64,000 nucleotides of DNA. Source: Bowmanella yangjiangensis. Lineage in GTDB: Bacteria; Pseudomonadota; Gammaproteobacteria; Enterobacterales; Alteromonadaceae. The notes beneath the pieces are model-generated. The model did no database searches, had not been told where the DNA came from, and saw only the letters and a list, made by a program, of their open reading frames with translations. The stretch lies in assembly GCF_017255015.1 (NCBI RefSeq), contig NZ_JAFKCS010000006.1, positions 1 through 64,000 on the forward strand, written 5' to 3'. The position numbers were made by a program, and so were the translations under genes. Each line of letters starts with the position of its first letter. The first letter of the stretch is position 1. Below, in pieces: positions 1 through 9,000 of the stretch.

Positions 1-1451
1 ATAAACACCACAGTGAACACCAGGTAGCCGCGGCGCAACCAATGCAAGAATTGCGGCTTTTGCGTGAATTTGTCCTGCAGGAACAAGATCACCATCAGTA
101 CCAACAGGGCAATCAGCACCACGCCAATTTGGAAGCTCTTCTGATACCAGATGTTGACCCACATGGGACGGTTAGCCGCTTCCATGGCCGCCAGCTGTGC
201 TGCGGTAGGAGCCGGACGCTCAACATAGCGTTCGGGTAGCTGATAGCCCAGTTCAAAGCTGGTAAACACCCCATCCACCGGACCGGTCTGACGCCGTACT
301 AACAGCTCCAGACTCCAGGGCGAACCGGGGTCGAATTGATGATGGTCACGGATAGTAAAAATGGACATTTCACTTAATTCCGGCAAACCATCGATATAAA
401 GATCCGACAACCTTTGCTGGTCTAAATCGCGAAAACTGATGATGTCACCAAACTGACGCAACTGGATGCGGTCAAAAATACCGCCGCGCACATAGCCGGA
501 GCCTTTAAAGGAGTAATCGCCACTGGCCAGCACCGCTATGGCAAACTCGCCGTCTTTTAATTGCTCCTGCAGATAACCATATTGACGCTCACCCAACAGG
601 TTTCGACCGATACTAGGAGGGTCTAATTGCGCCACATACAAATCGATAAAGGTGCCTTGTTTGCCTTGCCCCCCTTGCCTGTGCTGATGCTGCCCTTCCC
701 CACGACCTTTTTTGTGCCCTTGTGCATTTTTATCTTCAATATCAGCAAAAGCCTCATCAACCTGCTCCCAGGTCAGGTGTAAGCGTCGCACCGATCCATC
801 GCCAGTTAGGCTTTGCCAGTCGGCCTCAGTAAAACCATCGGTTTTCACCACCGCAGGGGCGTGAGGACGATTACTGATATCCTCGATAAGCCCCAAAGAC
901 ACCGCCACTTCATGGGCAGAACGCATGATGACTTCGTTGACCACCATCACAGTCACGGTAGCGCCAGTTACCGCATCCACAGTAACGACATCAGGATCTG
1001 AGGTATTGCCCACTACCACTCGCTGGTCGGCCATAACGCCCTGATATTTGGCGCTAAAGTCATGCAGCTTTTGCTCGGGGATGCCCACCAGTAAAATCGG
1101 CTCGTGATGCTCCAGCACATAGGCATCGGCTATGCGGCCATCAGGATCCAGGAGTATTTGCAGATTAATTGGCTTACCTGAATAGGCGGGAATATCCACC
1201 ACTTGCAGGCTTTGGAACTGATATCCAACTAAGCTGTCACCGGCCAGCAATCGACGAACCTGAAATTCGCCTTCGGGCTCAGACCAACGGCTGGCGGTTG
1301 GGAAAATCTGGCCAACACGCTGCCAGCCAATATCGTCAAATGGAGCGGCATGCGCCGCAAAAGGTAGGCACAAGACTGCAAGGTGCAGCCAAACAGCAAG
1401 ACAGCACCAATAACAACCTTTAATTATTGGCCATTGCCTGATAGGCGTCAT
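1..1451 (-). CDS. nosR: NosR, nitrous oxide reductase maturation/electron-transfer flavoprotein (N-terminal part)
   Basis: I translated the minus strand from ATG at 1451 and it stays open to the left edge, giving 483 codons of a gene that continues outside the window (the family is usually 700 or more residues). A signal-like hydrophobic segment at residues 8-28 is followed by a periplasmic FMN-binding domain with the motif DAVTGATVT near residue 160; in this family the threonine of such a motif carries covalent FMN. A transmembrane helix follows near residues 435-455. The C-terminal membrane helices and ferredoxin-type iron-sulfur part would lie outside. NosR is known to be needed for nos expression and for electron supply to NosZ. 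A GGAG ribosome site lies about 8 bases before the ATG. Its presence predicts nosZDFYL to the left of the window. Confidence 0.9.
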   Translation of the reverse strand, partial: MTPIRQWPIIKGCYWCCLAVWLHLAVLCLPFAAHAAPFDDIGWQRVGQIFPTASRWSEPEGEFQVRRLLAGDSLVGYQFQSLQVVDIPAYSGKPINLQILLDPDGRIADAYVLEHHEPILLVGIPEQKLHDFSAKYQGVMADQRVVVGNTSDPDVVTVDAVTGATVTVMVVNEVIMRSAHEVAVSLGLIEDISNRPHAPAVVKTDGFTEADWQSLTGDGSVRRLHLTWEQVDEAFADIEDKNAQGHKKGRGEGQHQHRQGGQGKQGTFIDLYVAQLDPPSIGRNLLGERQYGYLQEQLKDGEFAIAVLASGDYSFKGSGYVRGGIFDRIQLRQFGDIISFRDLDQQRLSDLYIDGLPELSEMSIFTIRDHHQFDPGSPWSLELLVRRQTGPVDGVFTSFELGYQLPERYVERPAPTAAQLAAMEAANRPMWVNIWYQKSFQIGVVLIALLVLMVILFLQDKFTQKPQFLHWLRRGYLVFTVVF

Positions 1452-1531
1452 GTTTCTTCTCCGCTTTGAACAAATGTTCCAAGGCATTGATGGATAGGGT
1501 TATTTTGGCCCTGACCGGGGGGCGCTGAAAT

Positions 1532-1560
1532 ACCCCTTAGTGGTTAGCCAAGGGGGGTAA
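1532..1560 (-). promoter_or_regulatory. Inverted NarL-type heptamers upstream of nosR
   Basis: TACCCCT at 1532-1538 faces GGGGGTA at 1554-1560, which reads TACCCCC on the other strand. Both resemble the NarL/NarP heptamer TACYNMT, and the pair lies 80-110 bases before the nosR start. The gap is 15 bases rather than the 2 of the classical 7-2-7 site, so joint binding is uncertain. A lone ATCAA half-site of the FNR type is also present on the minus strand near 1475, without a partner. Confidence 0.3.
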
Positions 1561-1611
1561 AAGGGCTAGTTGGCAACAGAGGGGAAAAAGCCTTGCGGAC
1601 CTAAAAAGGCG

Positions 1612-1956
1612 TTAAATACAGCCTCCACAGCTACCACAGCGCCAGTCTGCCGCGTTCACGGCACGATAAAACCAGCGCAGATGCGGCTCATCCAGTGGGA
1701 TCTGATATTGCTCAAATACCTCCGCCAGCCAATCAACATTGGCCACTATCCAATCGTCTTCGGCTGTGCCTTCAACAAAGTCGTCTTCATCAGGGAAGAG
1801 GTAACTGAAATTGCCACGGGTATCCATATCGTTTTCGGCCTTGCTATCAGGCAGGCTCAGGGGTAGGCCCTGATAATGAATAATCCAGTGGCCCAGGCAC
1901 AAGGTATGACCTTGTGCAGACCACTTGGCGGTGAAGGGATTATTCTGCATATCCAA
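1612..1956 (-). CDS. Small acidic protein with CGSCGGC tail, unknown function
   Basis: This 114-residue protein is not one I can name. It is acidic in the middle, with clusters such as DEDD and EDD near residues 56-68, has no signal peptide or membrane helix, and ends in a glycine/cysteine tail, CGSCGGCI, that looks suited to binding a metal or an iron-sulfur cluster. It is the next gene after the nar-linked parvulin (about 20 bases apart) and is followed by nosR on the same strand, so it is probably expressed with the nitrate reductase genes. An alternative start is the Met two codons downstream. A role in reductase assembly is a guess from position and the cysteine tail. Confidence 0.6.
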   Translation of the reverse strand: MDMQNNPFTAKWSAQGHTLCLGHWIIHYQGLPLSLPDSKAENDMDTRGNFSYLFPDEDDFVEGTAEDDWIVANVDWLAEVFEQYQIPLDEPHLRWFYRAVNAADWRCGSCGGCI

Positions 1957-1977
1957 GAACTAGGTTATCCGGGGTGA

Positions 1978-2775
1978 TTATTGCATTAGCGGCGAACCAT
2001 CCAGGCCAAAATCAAAGCCCTGAATATCCGCTTCACTGAGCAGCCTGGTAATATACTGAGCACTGGCTTTGCGCCTGACTTTAGTATCCAGGTAGCTTTG
2101 AATGTCCGCCCGCACTTGCTCAAAGGGCAAAGGATTTCCCTCTACCCGTCTGACCACCTCAACCACATGAAAGCCATAGCGGCTTTCCACCGGCTTAGCC
2201 ATGACGCCTTGGGCTGCCCCGAACAGCTGGCGCTCAAACTCTGGTACGGTCTGACCTTTGCTGATTTGACCAAGATTGCCCCCCAGTCTGGCCGACGGAC
2301 AGTTGGAGTGCGTTGACGCCAGGCTGGCAAAATCCCCTTCGCCATTGCCCAGACTTTGCAATATGTGCTCGGCCAGTTGCCTGGCCCTGTCCCTTTCCTG
2401 CAGATCTCGAGGATCGCCAGCCAGCAGAATATGCCTGACTTCCAGCAATGGCGCGGTGGCAAATTTGCCACGATTGGCCTCAAAATACTGACGACACTCG
2501 GCTGTGCTGGCCTGAGCCGGCGGGCATTCGGCGGCCAGCAGCTTGTCCATCACCAGTTGTTCCTGCTGACCATCAAGGGGGGCCTCGCCTGAATAAAGTC
2601 CCAACGCAACAGCTCGTTGTCGCACCACTTCGTTAATAATCAGTGCCTGGGCAGATTTAACCGCCGCTTCTCGGCGACTGGCAGCCGGGTGATACTGCAT
2701 TTCAGCACTGATTTGCTCGGCGCTGATCACCTGCTGATTCACCGTCACTGCTGGAATATCACTTATAACCATCAT
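1978..2775 (-). CDS. PpiC/parvulin-type peptidyl-prolyl isomerase of the nar operon
   Basis: This 265-residue protein has a helical N-terminal chaperone-like half and a parvulin rotamase domain at about residues 105-225, seen in EVRHILLAGDP, the stretch ending GGNLGQISKGQ, VPEFERQLF and the closing RYGFHVVEV. It has no signal peptide, which distinguishes it from periplasmic SurA/PrsA and makes it like the cytoplasmic NifM-type isomerases. Parvulins of this kind commonly follow narGHJI in Pseudomonas-like operons and are thought to help fold the reductase. It begins about 45 bases after narI on the same strand, which supports co-transcription. Confidence 0.85.
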   Translation of the reverse strand: MMVISDIPAVTVNQQVISAEQISAEMQYHPAASRREAAVKSAQALIINEVVRQRAVALGLYSGEAPLDGQQEQLVMDKLLAAECPPAQASTAECRQYFEANRGKFATAPLLEVRHILLAGDPRDLQERDRARQLAEHILQSLGNGEGDFASLASTHSNCPSARLGGNLGQISKGQTVPEFERQLFGAAQGVMAKPVESRYGFHVVEVVRRVEGNPLPFEQVRADIQSYLDTKVRRKASAQYITRLLSEADIQGFDFGLDGSPLMQ

Positions 2776-2821
2776 TTCTCACCTGTGAAAAAGGACACAT
2801 CCTTGTGTCTGCTGAGTGAAA

Positions 2822-3502
2822 CTAACGCTGACGCACGACCTGGTAATTGCGGCGCATGTACTTCACCGGCACGCTCCAGATATGCACCAAACGGCTAAAC
2901 GGGAACAACAGAAACAAGGTCATACCCAGCAGCACATGCAGCTTGTAAATCAAGCCCACGTCAGCAATAGCCAGAGATGCTGCCTGCGCATTGAAAGTCA
3001 CAGTATTTTGCGCCCAGGCCATCAGCTTAAGCATTTCCGAGCCATCCAGGTGGCCCATGGAAAACGGAATACTCAGCAGGCCAAGAATCAACTGCGCATA
3101 GAGTAGAACCAGGATCACTATATCCATACGCGTACTGGTGGCGCGGATACGCGGATTATGTAACCGGCGCTTAAGCAGAATCGTCATGCCGTACAGACAT
3201 ATCAGCCCGAACAGGCCCCCTGCTCCCATGGCAACCATTTGTTTAGTTGCCGGGGAAATACCCAGCACATCCCACACCTGGTGAGGGGTCAGCAAACCAA
3301 CAAAATGGCCGGCCAGAATCGCCAGGATACCGATATGAAAGGCAAAACTGCCTTTGCGTAGCTGTTTACTTTCCAGCATCTGACTGGAGCCGGTCTTCCA
3401 GCTATAGGGCTCGCGGTCGTAACGGATAAGACTACCCAGTACAAACACCGCCAGCGCGATGTAAGGATAAATGCCAAACAGCAAATGATTGATAAACGAC
3501 AT
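2822..3502 (-). CDS. narI: Respiratory nitrate reductase gamma subunit (cytochrome b)
   Basis: NarI anchors NarGH in the inner membrane and takes electrons from quinol through two b hemes. The 226 residues match the usual family length and contain five hydrophobic helices. The four expected heme histidines are present: His56 and His66 (FHIGILAILAGH) and His188 and His206 (KLHVLLG and LVHIWSV). It follows narJ by 10 bases on the same strand, completing the standard G-H-J-I order. All key ligands are present, so the product should be functional. Confidence 0.96.
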   Translation of the reverse strand: MSFINHLLFGIYPYIALAVFVLGSLIRYDREPYSWKTGSSQMLESKQLRKGSFAFHIGILAILAGHFVGLLTPHQVWDVLGISPATKQMVAMGAGGLFGLICLYGMTILLKRRLHNPRIRATSTRMDIVILVLLYAQLILGLLSIPFSMGHLDGSEMLKLMAWAQNTVTFNAQAASLAIADVGLIYKLHVLLGMTLFLLFPFSRLVHIWSVPVKYMRRNYQVVRQR

Positions 3503-3512
3503 AGTCCGCTCC

Positions 3513-4238
3513 TCAGTTCAGCCGGGCGCTATCGCACCCGGCAGCATCCACAAATTCGATGGGCACATGCTGGTCACGGCGCTGACCGGACTCGGGACGG
3601 TTCAATTGACTGGGACAACCGCCATTAATGGCATCGCCGCCAAAAGTCACCGCCTCTTCCTCCCACACCTTATCCAGCGCCTTCGGCGTATGGTCTGCCT
3701 GCTCAGAGGCGATCTGCACTTGCAAGGCATCCAGGTCCAAAGACACTTGACCGACTTCCAGCAAGGCTTCACAGAGCACGGCATAATCCGAACGACGTTT
3801 TTGCAAACGCACCGCCAGCAACCCAAGCACCGGAGCAATATCGGCAATCCAGCCGGTGGCCTGATGCTGCTGGGTAGCCGCAAATTCCAGGTACAAAGGC
3901 AGATAATCAGGCAACTCATGTTCAGCAATTTCAAGCCCGGCCTGGCGATATTGCGCCACCAATTCCACCATGGCCTGCCCGCGGTCGCGGGATTCACCAT
4001 GAATATGCTCGAAAATCAGTAAGGACAGCGACCGTCCCCGTTCAAACAAACCGTCGTATTCCTCCTGCCAGTCCAATAGGTCGCCGTCCATATGCCGCAA
4101 CACAAACTGGCTTAACGCCTGCTGTGTGCTAGAGGTTAAGTCGGCGCTGGCAATCACCTGCAAGGCCTCGTCCCGGGCGGCAAACAAGCCGGCCTGTGGG
4201 TAATCCAGTAGTCTGGCCAGTAACGTCAGTATTTTCAT
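3513..4238 (-). CDS. narJ: Nitrate reductase molybdenum cofactor assembly chaperone
   Basis: NarJ is a cytoplasmic chaperone that holds the apo NarGH complex until the molybdenum cofactor is inserted. The 241-residue protein has the all-helical TorD/NarJ character, starting LTLLARLLDYPQ, with the family-typical acidic stretch FERGRSLSLLIFEHIHGESRDRG near residues 85-107 (quoted in parts: FERGRSLSLLIFEH, HGESRDRG). It begins three bases after the narH stop and is 10 bases before narI, indicating tight translational linkage. The C-terminal 40 residues are polar and variable, as usual for the family. Confidence 0.95.
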   Translation of the reverse strand: MKILTLLARLLDYPQAGLFAARDEALQVIASADLTSSTQQALSQFVLRHMDGDLLDWQEEYDGLFERGRSLSLLIFEHIHGESRDRGQAMVELVAQYRQAGLEIAEHELPDYLPLYLEFAATQQHQATGWIADIAPVLGLLAVRLQKRRSDYAVLCEALLEVGQVSLDLDALQVQIASEQADHTPKALDKVWEEEAVTFGGDAINGGCPSQLNRPESGQRRDQHVPIEFVDAAGCDSARLN

Positions 4239-4241
4239 GGC

Positions 4242-5771
4242 CTACTCCTGAATCTCAACGGGGATAACCTGGCGAACGGTCTGGCTCTTAGTACCAAACA
4301 GATTCACCTCGGAAGAACTGCCACAGCCGTTACCAAAGCTGAAACCACAACCGCTCTTCATGTCGTAAGCATCTTGGGCATAGGCGGTATGACTGGTGGG
4401 AATCACAAAGCGGTCTTCATAATTGGCCAGGGCCATCACCCGGTACATTTCCTCCACCTGCCAATCCTGTAATCCGGCTGCAGCTATGACCTCATCGTCT
4501 TTCACCCCTTCCACCTGCTGGGCTCGTTTATAAGCACGCATCGCCAGCATCCGTTCCAGGGCACGAACCACGGGCTTCTCGTCACCCGCGGTGAGCAGGT
4601 TAGCCAGGTATTTAAGCGGAATGCGCAGGGATTTAAGATCAGGGATAACGCCATTCATGCCCACATGCCCTGACTCTATCGCCGTTTGAATAGGTGACAG
4701 AGGCGGTACATACCAAACCATAGGTAAGGTGCGGTATTCAGGGTGCAAAGGCAGGGCAACCTTCCACTCCATGGCCATTTTGTAGACCGGTGATTGCTGC
4801 GCGGCTTCCAGCCAGGCATCCGGGATCCCCTCACGTTTTGCCGCGGCTTGTACGTCTTTGTTGAATGGATCCAGGAAGATATCGCACTGCGCCTGGTACA
4901 AGTCCTGATCATTCGGCACCGATGCAGCATCGGCTATCTTATCGGCGTCGTACAGCAGTACACCCAAATACCGGATACGGCCCACACAGGTTTCCGAGCA
5001 AACGGTGGGTTGGCCCACCTCAATACGCGGGTAGCAGAAAATACACTTCTCGGATTTGCCGGTTTTCCAGTTGTAGTAGATTTTCTTGTATGGACAACCC
5101 GATACACACATACGCCAACCGCGACATTTGTCCTGGTCAATCAGCACAATGCCGTCTTCTTCGCGTTTGTAGATGGCGCCGCTGGGACAAGATGCCACAC
5201 AGGCTGGATTCAGGCAGTGCTCGCATAAACGCGGCAAGTACATCATAAAGGTGTTTTCAAACTGGCCATAAATGTCGGCCTGCACCTTATCGAAGTTTTT
5301 GTCCTTACGGCGTTTGCTAAATTCGGTACCGAGGATCTCCTCCCAATTCGGCCCCCACTCGATTTTCTCCATACGCTGCCCGCTGATTAACGAGCGGGGT
5401 CTGGCCACCGGCTGGTGTTTACTTTCCCCGGCGCGGTGCAGATGCTGGTAATCAAAATCAAAAGGTTCGTAATAATCGTCGATATCCGGCAGATCCGGGT
5501 TGGCAAAAATGTTGGCCAGAATGCGGCGCTTGCCGCCCTGCTTGGGCTCCAGCTTGCCGTTTTTGCTGCGGATCCAGCCGCCGTTCCATTTTTCCTGGTT
5601 TTCCCATTCCTTGGGATAACCTATGCCAGGTTTGGTTTCAACGTTATTAAACCAGGCATATTCCATCCCCTCACGGGAGGTCCAGACGTTTTTACAGGTA
5701 ACCGAACAAGTGTGACAGCCAATGCATTTGTCCAGGTTCAGTACCATGCCTATTTGCGCTCTGACTTTCAT
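4242..5771 (-). CDS. narH: Respiratory nitrate reductase beta subunit (iron-sulfur)
   Basis: NarH carries electrons from the NarI hemes to NarG through one [3Fe-4S] and three [4Fe-4S] clusters. I start it at ATG 5771 (509 residues, beginning MKVRAQIGMVLNLDKC), because an AGGAG ribosome site lies just upstream and the homologous N-terminus begins here; the frame is open 27 codons further upstream. Cluster motifs are CIGCHTCSVTC near the N-terminus, then CEHCLNPACVASCP, CRGWRMCVSGCP and CIFC with later cysteines. The Trp in CRGW replaces a cysteine and marks the [3Fe-4S] site, as in known NarH. Unusually, it is separated from narG by about 270 bases. Confidence 0.96.
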   Translation of the reverse strand: MKVRAQIGMVLNLDKCIGCHTCSVTCKNVWTSREGMEYAWFNNVETKPGIGYPKEWENQEKWNGGWIRSKNGKLEPKQGGKRRILANIFANPDLPDIDDYYEPFDFDYQHLHRAGESKHQPVARPRSLISGQRMEKIEWGPNWEEILGTEFSKRRKDKNFDKVQADIYGQFENTFMMYLPRLCEHCLNPACVASCPSGAIYKREEDGIVLIDQDKCRGWRMCVSGCPYKKIYYNWKTGKSEKCIFCYPRIEVGQPTVCSETCVGRIRYLGVLLYDADKIADAASVPNDQDLYQAQCDIFLDPFNKDVQAAAKREGIPDAWLEAAQQSPVYKMAMEWKVALPLHPEYRTLPMVWYVPPLSPIQTAIESGHVGMNGVIPDLKSLRIPLKYLANLLTAGDEKPVVRALERMLAMRAYKRAQQVEGVKDDEVIAAAGLQDWQVEEMYRVMALANYEDRFVIPTSHTAYAQDAYDMKSGCGFSFGNGCGSSSEVNLFGTKSQTVRQVIPVEIQE

Positions 5772-5772
5772 G

Positions 5773-6042
5773 TTACTTCTCCTGTTCCTGAGAGCTCCGG
5801 GGGAATGAATAATCCCCACCAGCGTAGGCTGAAATTTTTGCAGACAAATCAAATTTTCTTATGTTGCCAGTGAAATGACGTCCTTCGAGGTGTAAGACAG
5901 ACAGAGGACATTTCAGCCCCGCCCTGCGGGAGCCACCTGAAATCCACTCATCCTGCGTTATGTCTGCTTGAAAGATTGACGATATTCCTGCACAGCCATG
6001 CCTGGACTGAGCGGGTTTCAAGAAGGCTCTGAAGGTCATCAT
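5773..6042 (-). other. Insert between narG and narH with an open 89-codon frame
   Basis: narG and narH normally abut, but here 267 bases lie between them. The insert contains an open frame of 89 codons whose ATG overlaps the narG stop as ATGA and whose TAA ends one base before the narH ATG, with the narH ribosome site inside it. The predicted peptide resembles nothing I recognise and has the mixed composition of translated non-coding DNA. A nested hairpin lies in its middle. I think an extragenic repeat-like element was inserted at the narG/narH junction, the open frame keeping ribosomes moving between the genes. A genuine small protein cannot be excluded. Confidence 0.4.
5910..5943. repeat. 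Nested inverted repeat inside the narG-narH insert
   Basis: Outer arms ATTTCAG (5910-5916) and CTGAAAT (5937-5943) enclose inner arms CCCGC (5918-5922) and GCGGG (5926-5930). The structure resembles the core of short extragenic repeat elements. No run of T follows on either side, so it is not a standard terminator. I saw no second copy in the window. Confidence 0.5.
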
Positions 6043-9000
6043 TCAACCCCCCGGAACTCTGTGGCATCCTGGTCGTCGACACTGTCGTCATCCAACCAGT
6101 CCACTTTGCTCATCTTGCGCACAATCACAAACTCGTCGCGGTTACAGCCCACGGTGCCGTAATAGTTAAAGCCGTAAGCCTGCTGGGCGTAGCCACCAAT
6201 CATATGCGTGGGTTTTAACACTGCGCGGGTCACGGAGTTATGAATACCGCCACGGGTGCCTGTGGTTTCAGCGCCAGGTACGTTCACTATCCGCTCCTGA
6301 GCGTGATACATCATGCTCATCCCTTCCGGCACCCGCTGTGACACCACGGCCCGGGCAGCGATGGCGCCATTGACGTTAAACACCTCAATCCAGTCGTTAT
6401 CTTCAATCCCGGCTTTGGCAGCGTCTGGCTCGGCCAGCCACACAATAGGGCCACCACGGGACAAGGTCAGCATCAGCAGATTGTCCGAGTACGTACTGTG
6501 AATGCCCCACTTCTGGTGTGGCGTGATCCAGTTCAGTACCAGCTCTTTGTTACCGTTACTTTTCTTGTTCAGCACCGGCCGCACCGTTTTCAGGTTAACC
6601 GGTGGTTTGTACAGACAGTGCATTTCACCAAAGTCACGCATCCATTCGTGATCCTGATAAAACTGCTGACGACCGGTGATGGTGCGCCAGGGGATCAACT
6701 CATGCACATTGGTATAACCGGCGTTATAGGACACATGCTCGTCTTCCAAGCCCGACCAGGTAGGCGAGCTGATGATTTTGCGCGGCTGCGCGACTATGTC
6801 GCGAAAACGGATCTTCTCCTCTTCTTTAGGCAGCGCCAGATGGCGGTGGTCTAAGCCGGTAATTTGCGACAGCGCATCCCAGGCCTTGACGGCTACCTGG
6901 CCGTTGGTCTCTGGCGCCAGGGATAAGATCACCTCGGCTGCATCAATGGCTGTGTCAATTTTTGGCCGGCCCTGATTGGCACCAGCTTTGATATGACGCT
7001 GATTCAGCTCACCAAGAAAATCCACTTCCTTCTGGGTATTCCAGCTAATGCCCTTTCCGCCATTGCCCAGCTTGTCCAGCAGTGGACCAAGGGAGGTAAA
7101 TCGCGCATAGGTATTGGGATAGTCACGCTCTACCGTAATCATATTCGGCGCGGTTTTGCCCGGAATCAGATCGCACTCGCCTTTCCACCAAGCCTGGCTG
7201 CCAAAGGGCTGTGCCAGCTCTCCAGGGCTGTCATGCTGCATTGGTTGAGTCACCAGATCTTCTTCCTGACCAAGGTGTCCTTCACAGAGCTCTGAGAACG
7301 ACTTGGCAATACCCTTGAAGATGTCCCAGTCACTACGCGATTCCCAAACCGGGTCCACGGCTCTGGACAAGGGGTGAATAAAGGGGTGCATATCCGAGGT
7401 ATTCAGGTCATCTTTTTCATACCAGGTCGCAGTAGGCAACACGATGTCGGAATACAAACAGGTGGTGGACATACGAAAATCCAAGGTGACAAATAAATCC
7501 ACCTTGCCTTCCGGCGCGTCATCACGCCAATGCACATCTTCGGGCTTGTCACCGCCCTCTTCACCTAAATCCTTACCCATCAAGCCGTGCTTGGTACCCA
7601 GTAAGTGGCGCAGCATATATTCATGGCCCTTACCGGAAGAACCCAGCAAGTTGGAGCGCCAGATAAACATATTACGCGGGAAGTTTTTCGGGTTGTCCGG
7701 ATCAAGACAAGCAAATTCCAGCTCGCCACTTTTTAATTGCTGCACCGCATAATCTTTGGCTGACATACCGGCCTCTCGGGCCTCACGGCAAAGCTGCAGC
7801 GGGTTCATACCAAGTTGCGGTGCCGACGGCAGCCAACCCATGCGTTCAGCACGGGTGTTGTAGTCGATAATAGCTCCGGTCCACTTGCTCTTATCCGCCA
7901 GCGGCGAAATCACTTCCTGCATATGCAGTTTTTCATAGCGCCACTGGCTGGAGTGATTATAGAAAAAAGACGTACCGTTCATATGACGGGGTGGGCGCAC
8001 CCAGTCCAGGCCAAACGCCAATGGGGTCCAACCGGTTTGCGGACGCAGTTTTTCCTGGCCCACATAATGGGCCCAGCCGCCGCCGCTTTGCCCTACGCAA
8101 CCACACAAGATCAACATATTGATCAGGCCGCGGTAGTTCATATCCATGTTGTACCAATGGTTCATACCCGCGCCGACAATGATCATCGAGCGACCTTTGG
8201 TTTTGGCCGCATTGTCAGCAAACTCACGGGCCACTTTCACCACATCGGCGGCCTTCACGCCAGTGATGGCTTCCTGCCAGGCCGGGGTATAAGGCAGGTT
8301 CTGTTCGAAGGTTTTGGCACAGTTGGGATCCTGATAGCCGTTATCCACGCCATAGTTAGCCAGGGTCAAATCAAACACCGTCGCTACTTTGGCCTGACGC
8401 CCATCCGCCAGGGTCACCAGCCTGACCGGTACCTTACGCGGGATCACCGCGTCATGTTCGGTATGCTGGAAATACCCGTATTCGTGTTCGCGGCTACCAA
8501 AGTAAGGAAAATTCACCGCTGCCAGCTCGTCATGACCGGCTTTCAGGCTAAGCTGCAGATGCAGGTTCTCGCCAGTTTTGCCGTCGCGCTGGGTCAGGTT
8601 CCATTTACCTTTGCCAATACCACTTTGTGCCTCGCCCCAGCGATAACCTATGGCACCGGTGGGAGACACTAATTCACCGCTTTCTTCATTCAGCGCGATG
8701 GTCTTCCATTCAGGATTGTTTTCCTGCCCCAGGTTGTCCAGCAAGTCGGACGCGCGCAGAAAACGCCCTTGTACCAAACTACCGTCTTCCTGCTCGTCGA
8801 GTAACACCAACATGGGCATATCACTGTAACGACGAACATAGTCAGTGAAATACTCTACCTGACGGTCAACATAGAACTCTTTGAGGATCACATGGCCAAA
8901 GGCCATCGCCAGCGCGGCATCTGTACCCTGCTTGGGTGCCAGCCACTGATCCGTCAGCTTGGCGACCTCGGAATAATCCGGCGTCACACTGATAACTTTT

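Noticed and set aside
3489-4022. A 177-codon plus-strand frame opposite narJ
   Set aside because: It is antisense to narJ, which has clear family motifs and operon spacing.
7815-8672. A 285-codon plus-strand frame opposite narG
   Set aside because: It lies wholly antisense to a well-conserved narG and has no recognisable domain; its length is a by-product of narG codon use.
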